Below are positions 60,437-63,475 of a stretch of DNA of 63,475 nt, piece after piece. The stretch spans positions 1-63,475 of the forward strand of contig CANFSY010000002.1 of NCBI GenBank assembly GCA_947449875.1, given 5' to 3'. The translations under genes were made by a program, and so were the position numbers. The DNA is from Paracoccaceae bacterium (GTDB lineage: Bacteria; Pseudomonadota; Alphaproteobacteria; Rhodobacterales; Rhodobacteraceae). Below the pieces are notes generated by a model. It was not told where the DNA came from. It saw only the letters and a program-made list of their open reading frames with translations, and ran no database searches. How positions within the stretch are numbered: the stretch's first letter is position 1; every line of letters starts with the position of its first letter.

Positions 60437-61141
60437 TTACCCGTGGAATTTATCCGCAGGCGGCGGCGCATAGCCGCCAAGGCGCGAGGTTTTCAGGCCC
60501 AGTTTCACCATCGCCTCGGCCAAGCCCACAGCACAGCTGACACCATCTAACACCGGCAACCCATGTTCCAGCGCCAAGGCCTCGGCCAGATCGGCCATGC
60601 CGGCACAGCCCAAAACCACCGCTTCGCAGCGGTCTTCGGCCACCGCGCGGCCAATTTCGGCGCTGATGCGCAGGCGGGCGTCTGACCCTGCGTGCTCTAA
60701 CTCCAGCACCGCCACCTCAGATGAGCGCACCCGTGCGCAGCGCGCGATCAAGCCGTAGCGGTGCAGGTTGTGTTCCAAGGCCGGCACAGACCGCGCCAAA
60801 GTGGTGACGACCGAGAACTTGTTGCCGATCATCGACGCGAAGTGATACGCCGCCTCGCCAATGCCGATCACGGGGCGATCGGTCAGGCAGCGGGCGGCAT
60901 CCAGCCCCGTGTCGTCAAAGCAAGCGATGATCACCGCATCCACATCCTTGGTGTCGCGGATCACTTTCAGCATCCCGGCCAGTGACATCGCCTCGTCATA
61001 ATAGCCTTCGATGCTGGCGGGGCCGTGGGCGGAATTGACGGCCACAATCTCGGTGCCCTGCGAGGCCACACGCCGCGCCGCATCACCGATTTTTTGAGTC
61101 ATCGACGCCGTGGTATTGGGGTTTAGCACCAAAATCCGCAT
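60437..61141 (-). CDS. Asp/Glu/hydantoin racemase family protein
   Basis: MRILVLNPNTTASMTQKIGDAAR; IIACFDDTGLDAAR; AVVLGCAGMADLAEAL. Confidence 0.9.
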   Translation of the reverse strand: MRILVLNPNTTASMTQKIGDAARRVASQGTEIVAVNSAHGPASIEGYYDEAMSLAGMLKVIRDTKDVDAVIIACFDDTGLDAARCLTDRPVIGIGEAAYHFASMIGNKFSVVTTLARSVPALEHNLHRYGLIARCARVRSSEVAVLELEHAGSDARLRISAEIGRAVAEDRCEAVVLGCAGMADLAEALALEHGLPVLDGVSCAVGLAEAMVKLGLKTSRLGGYAPPPADKFHG

Positions 61142-61863
61142 CACACTTCCCCCCCAAGGTAGGCCGCTTTGATACGGTCGTCGTGCATCAAATCCTGGGA
61201 ATTGCCTGCCAAAACCACCGATCCCGTGGCCATCGCATAGGCACGGTTCGAGATGGAAAGCGCCATGCGGCTGTTTTGTTCCACCAAAAGCACCGACACC
61301 TGTTCATCGCGGCTGATCGCCACAATGGCGCGGGCAATATCTTGCACCAGTTTGGGCGCAATCCCCAGCGAGGGTTCGTCCAGCAACAACAGCTTCGGCT
61401 TGGCCATCAAGGCGCGGCCAATAACCATCATTTGCTGCTCGCCGCCCGACAGGGTGCTGGCCTGTTGGCTGTAGCGTTCTTTCAAACGCGGAAAGCGGGT
61501 CAGAACCGACTCAAGCGTGCTGGCAATGCCCGCCTTATCTGTGCGGGTAAACGCGCCCATCAACAGGTTGTCTTTGACCGACATAAACGGAAACACCCGC
61601 CGCCCTTCGGGCACCATCGCGATGCCCTTGCGCACGATGTCAGAGGCCGAGGCCCCATCCAGCCTTTCGCCCATATAGGAAATCGACCCGCTTTTGATCT
61701 TTCGCAGGCCCGTAATCGCCCGCAGGATCGACGATTTGCCCGCCCCATTGGCCCCGATCAACGCCACCGTTTCGCCCAACTGCACGTTGATCGACACGCC
61801 TTTGAGCGCGTAAACGTGGTCGTAATACAGTTCGACATCTTGAAAGCTTAAAATTTCACTCAT
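61141..61863 (-). CDS. Branched-chain amino acid-type ABC transporter ATP-binding protein (LivF-like)
   Basis: LIGANGAGKSSILRAITGL; TLSGGEQQMMVIGRALMAKPKLLLLDEPSLGIAPKLV. Confidence 0.94.
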   Translation of the reverse strand: MSEILSFQDVELYYDHVYALKGVSINVQLGETVALIGANGAGKSSILRAITGLRKIKSGSISYMGERLDGASASDIVRKGIAMVPEGRRVFPFMSVKDNLLMGAFTRTDKAGIASTLESVLTRFPRLKERYSQQASTLSGGEQQMMVIGRALMAKPKLLLLDEPSLGIAPKLVQDIARAIVAISRDEQVSVLLVEQNSRMALSISNRAYAMATGSVVLAGNSQDLMHDDRIKAAYLGGEV

Positions 61864-61866
61864 GGC

Positions 61867-62649
61867 CTACAGTCCAATCGCAGCGTCTTCAGAGCCGAGG
61901 TAGGCCTCGATCACCCTTGGGTTGGCCTGAATTTCGGCAGGCGTGCCTTCGGCGATTTTCTCGCCAAAGTTGATCACCACGATGCGGTCGCTGATCTTCA
62001 TCACGGCGGGCATGTCATGTTCCACCAGCAGAACCGTCAAGCCGCGCTCATCGCGCAGACGGCGCACGTTGGCGACCATGGTCATGGTTTCGTCATGGTT
62101 CATACCGGCAAAGGGTTCATCCAGCAGCAAGATCGTGGGCTTGGTCGCCAAGCCAATCGCCATGCCCAAGGCGCGCAAGTGCCCCTGCGGCAGGTTCGAT
62201 GCCAGTTCATGGCGGATGGATTGCAGGCCCAGAAAATCAACAATCTCGTCGGCGGAGGCGCCAAAGGCGGCCTCATCGGCGCGGGCTTGGGCCGATCCGA
62301 TGAAAAAGCCAAACAGACTGCTTTTTGACCGCAGATGATGGGCGACGATGATGTTTTCACGCACCGTCATAGACTTGAAGATCGTGGTTTCCTGAAACGT
62401 CCGCACCACACCCATGCGTGCCACTTTATGCGGGGCAAGGTCGGAAATGCGCGTGCCGTTGAATAAGACCTCGCCGCCCGAAGTGGGCACAAAGGACGAG
62501 ATCAGCTTGAACAGCGTCGATTTGCCCGCGCCATTCGGGCCGATCACCGACAGGATTTCGCCCTTTTGCACCGCGAAACTGACGGCGTTGACGGCGGTCA
62601 GGCCGCCGTAGCGTTTGGTGATGCCCTTAACCTCTAAGATCGCAGTCAT
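61867..62649 (-). CDS. Branched-chain amino acid-type ABC transporter ATP-binding protein (LivG-like)
   Basis: VIGPNGAGKSTLFKLISSFVPTSGGEV; LLDEPFAGMNHDE. Confidence 0.94.
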   Translation of the reverse strand: MTAILEVKGITKRYGGLTAVNAVSFAVQKGEILSVIGPNGAGKSTLFKLISSFVPTSGGEVLFNGTRISDLAPHKVARMGVVRTFQETTIFKSMTVRENIIVAHHLRSKSSLFGFFIGSAQARADEAAFGASADEIVDFLGLQSIRHELASNLPQGHLRALGMAIGLATKPTILLLDEPFAGMNHDETMTMVANVRRLRDERGLTVLLVEHDMPAVMKISDRIVVINFGEKIAEGTPAEIQANPRVIEAYLGSEDAAIGL

Positions 62650-63473
62650 TTTTTGCCTCCGATCCGGTCAAGCAGGCTGAGAACGCCGTTGGGCAGCACC
62701 AGCATCAGCGCGATCATGGCGCTGGAATAGATCAGCATCTGGTAATCTTTGGCCACCGTCAGCAGGTCCCAGCCGAAGTACAACAGCAAGGTGCCCACCA
62801 TCGGCCCCGCCACATAGCTTAGCCCGCCGACAAAGCAGTACAGCATGAAGTTGACCGAATCCGTCACCACAAAGCTGGACGGGTAGATGGACTGCGAGAT
62901 GGCCACAAACACCACCCCCGCAATGCCACCGAAAAAGCTGGAAATCGCATAGACCAGCACGCGCAGATAAGCGGTGTTAACACCGATGGATGCCGCCAGT
63001 TCTTCGTTTTGTTGCAAGCTGCGGCACAGGTGCCCAAGGCGCGAATTCACGATACGCCACAAGACGGCGTAGCTGGCGACCATCATCGTGACGGCCAAAA
63101 GGTAGAAGGCCAGCTTTGGGTTCTCCATCGTGGCAAAGTCGGGAATAAGCGTGATGCCGCCCACAGACAAAGCGCCCGGCAGCGGGATCGAGGTGATGCC
63201 CTTGGCCCCGTTGGTGATGGGCAAGGCAAGCGCCGTCAGACGGGCGACTTCGGTCAGAACCAGCGTGACCATGGCGAAATAGACGCCCCTTAGGCGCAAG
63301 ATCGGCACGCCGATGCCGACCGAGATCAGCGCACAAAACAGTCCCCCCAAGGGCAGCGTGGCCCAAAAGCTCAACCCCGCCTTGGTCATCAAAATCGCCG
63401 AAACATAGCCCCCCATCAGCGCAAAGGCCCCTTGGCCGATGTTGATGCGCCCGATGTAAAACGTCAGCCACAC
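62646..63473 (-). CDS. Branched-chain amino acid-type ABC transporter permease (LivM-like), truncated by window end
   Basis: GQGAFALMGGYVSAIL; RLRGVYFAMVTLVLTEVARL; 5' end lies outside the window. Confidence 0.92.
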   Translation of the reverse strand: MWLTFYIGRINIGQGAFALMGGYVSAILMTKAGLSFWATLPLGGLFCALISVGIGVPILRLRGVYFAMVTLVLTEVARLTALALPITNGAKGITSIPLPGALSVGGITLIPDFATMENPKLAFYLLAVTMMVASYAVLWRIVNSRLGHLCRSLQQNEELAASIGVNTAYLRVLVYAISSFFGGIAGVVFVAISQSIYPSSFVVTDSVNFMLYCFVGGLSYVAGPMVGTLLLYFGWDLLTVAKDYQMLIYSSAMIALMLVLPNGVLSLLDRIGGKK

Positions 63474-63475
63474 CC

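Overview
This window looks like alphaproteobacterial (Rhodobacteraceae-type) chromosome. The genes recognised suggest five blocks. (1) The S10-spc-alpha ribosomal protein supercluster runs from rplB to rplQ (about 1-14.4 kb). It is interrupted twice by non-ribosomal cargo: an ABM-like protein plus a 2OG-Fe(II) oxygenase between rplP and rpmC, and an antisense hypothetical gene between rpmD and rplO. (2) A housekeeping block at 14.5-28.2 kb carries rarA, crcB, rluC-like, ATP12, sixA-like, argB, an SDR, yihA, yidC, an EAL protein, ttcA, DUF3833, yidD, rnpA and rpmH. (3) The 28.5-37.6 kb block carries TVP38/TMEM64, a MerA-like flavoprotein, an orphan histidine kinase, tRNA-Arg(ACG) and an RND efflux operon with two periplasmic adaptors. 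(4) The 37.6-58 kb block carries CHAD, GNAT, dapE/dapD, threonine dehydratase-like, lpxK, a divergent kdtA, DUF4170, a DEAD-box helicase with a low-complexity tail, cysQ, pmbA/tldD, DUF2125, an ALDH16-like two-domain aldehyde dehydrogenase, deoC, nhaD and gnd. (5) The 58-63.5 kb block has a decayed IS256-type transposase and enoyl-CoA hydratase remnants, a thiolase, a hydantoin-racemase-like gene and livF/livG/livM (livM runs off the window). The best lead for undescribed biology is the 2OG-Fe(II) oxygenase directly downstream of rplP, a candidate cis-encoded ribosomal oxygenase. Other leads are the rpmD/rplO insertion with its repeats, the catalytically atypical KdtA homologue, the deoC-ALDH16 pair and several recurrent palindromic intergenic elements. 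All family calls come from reading the translations and remembered motifs; no searches were run.
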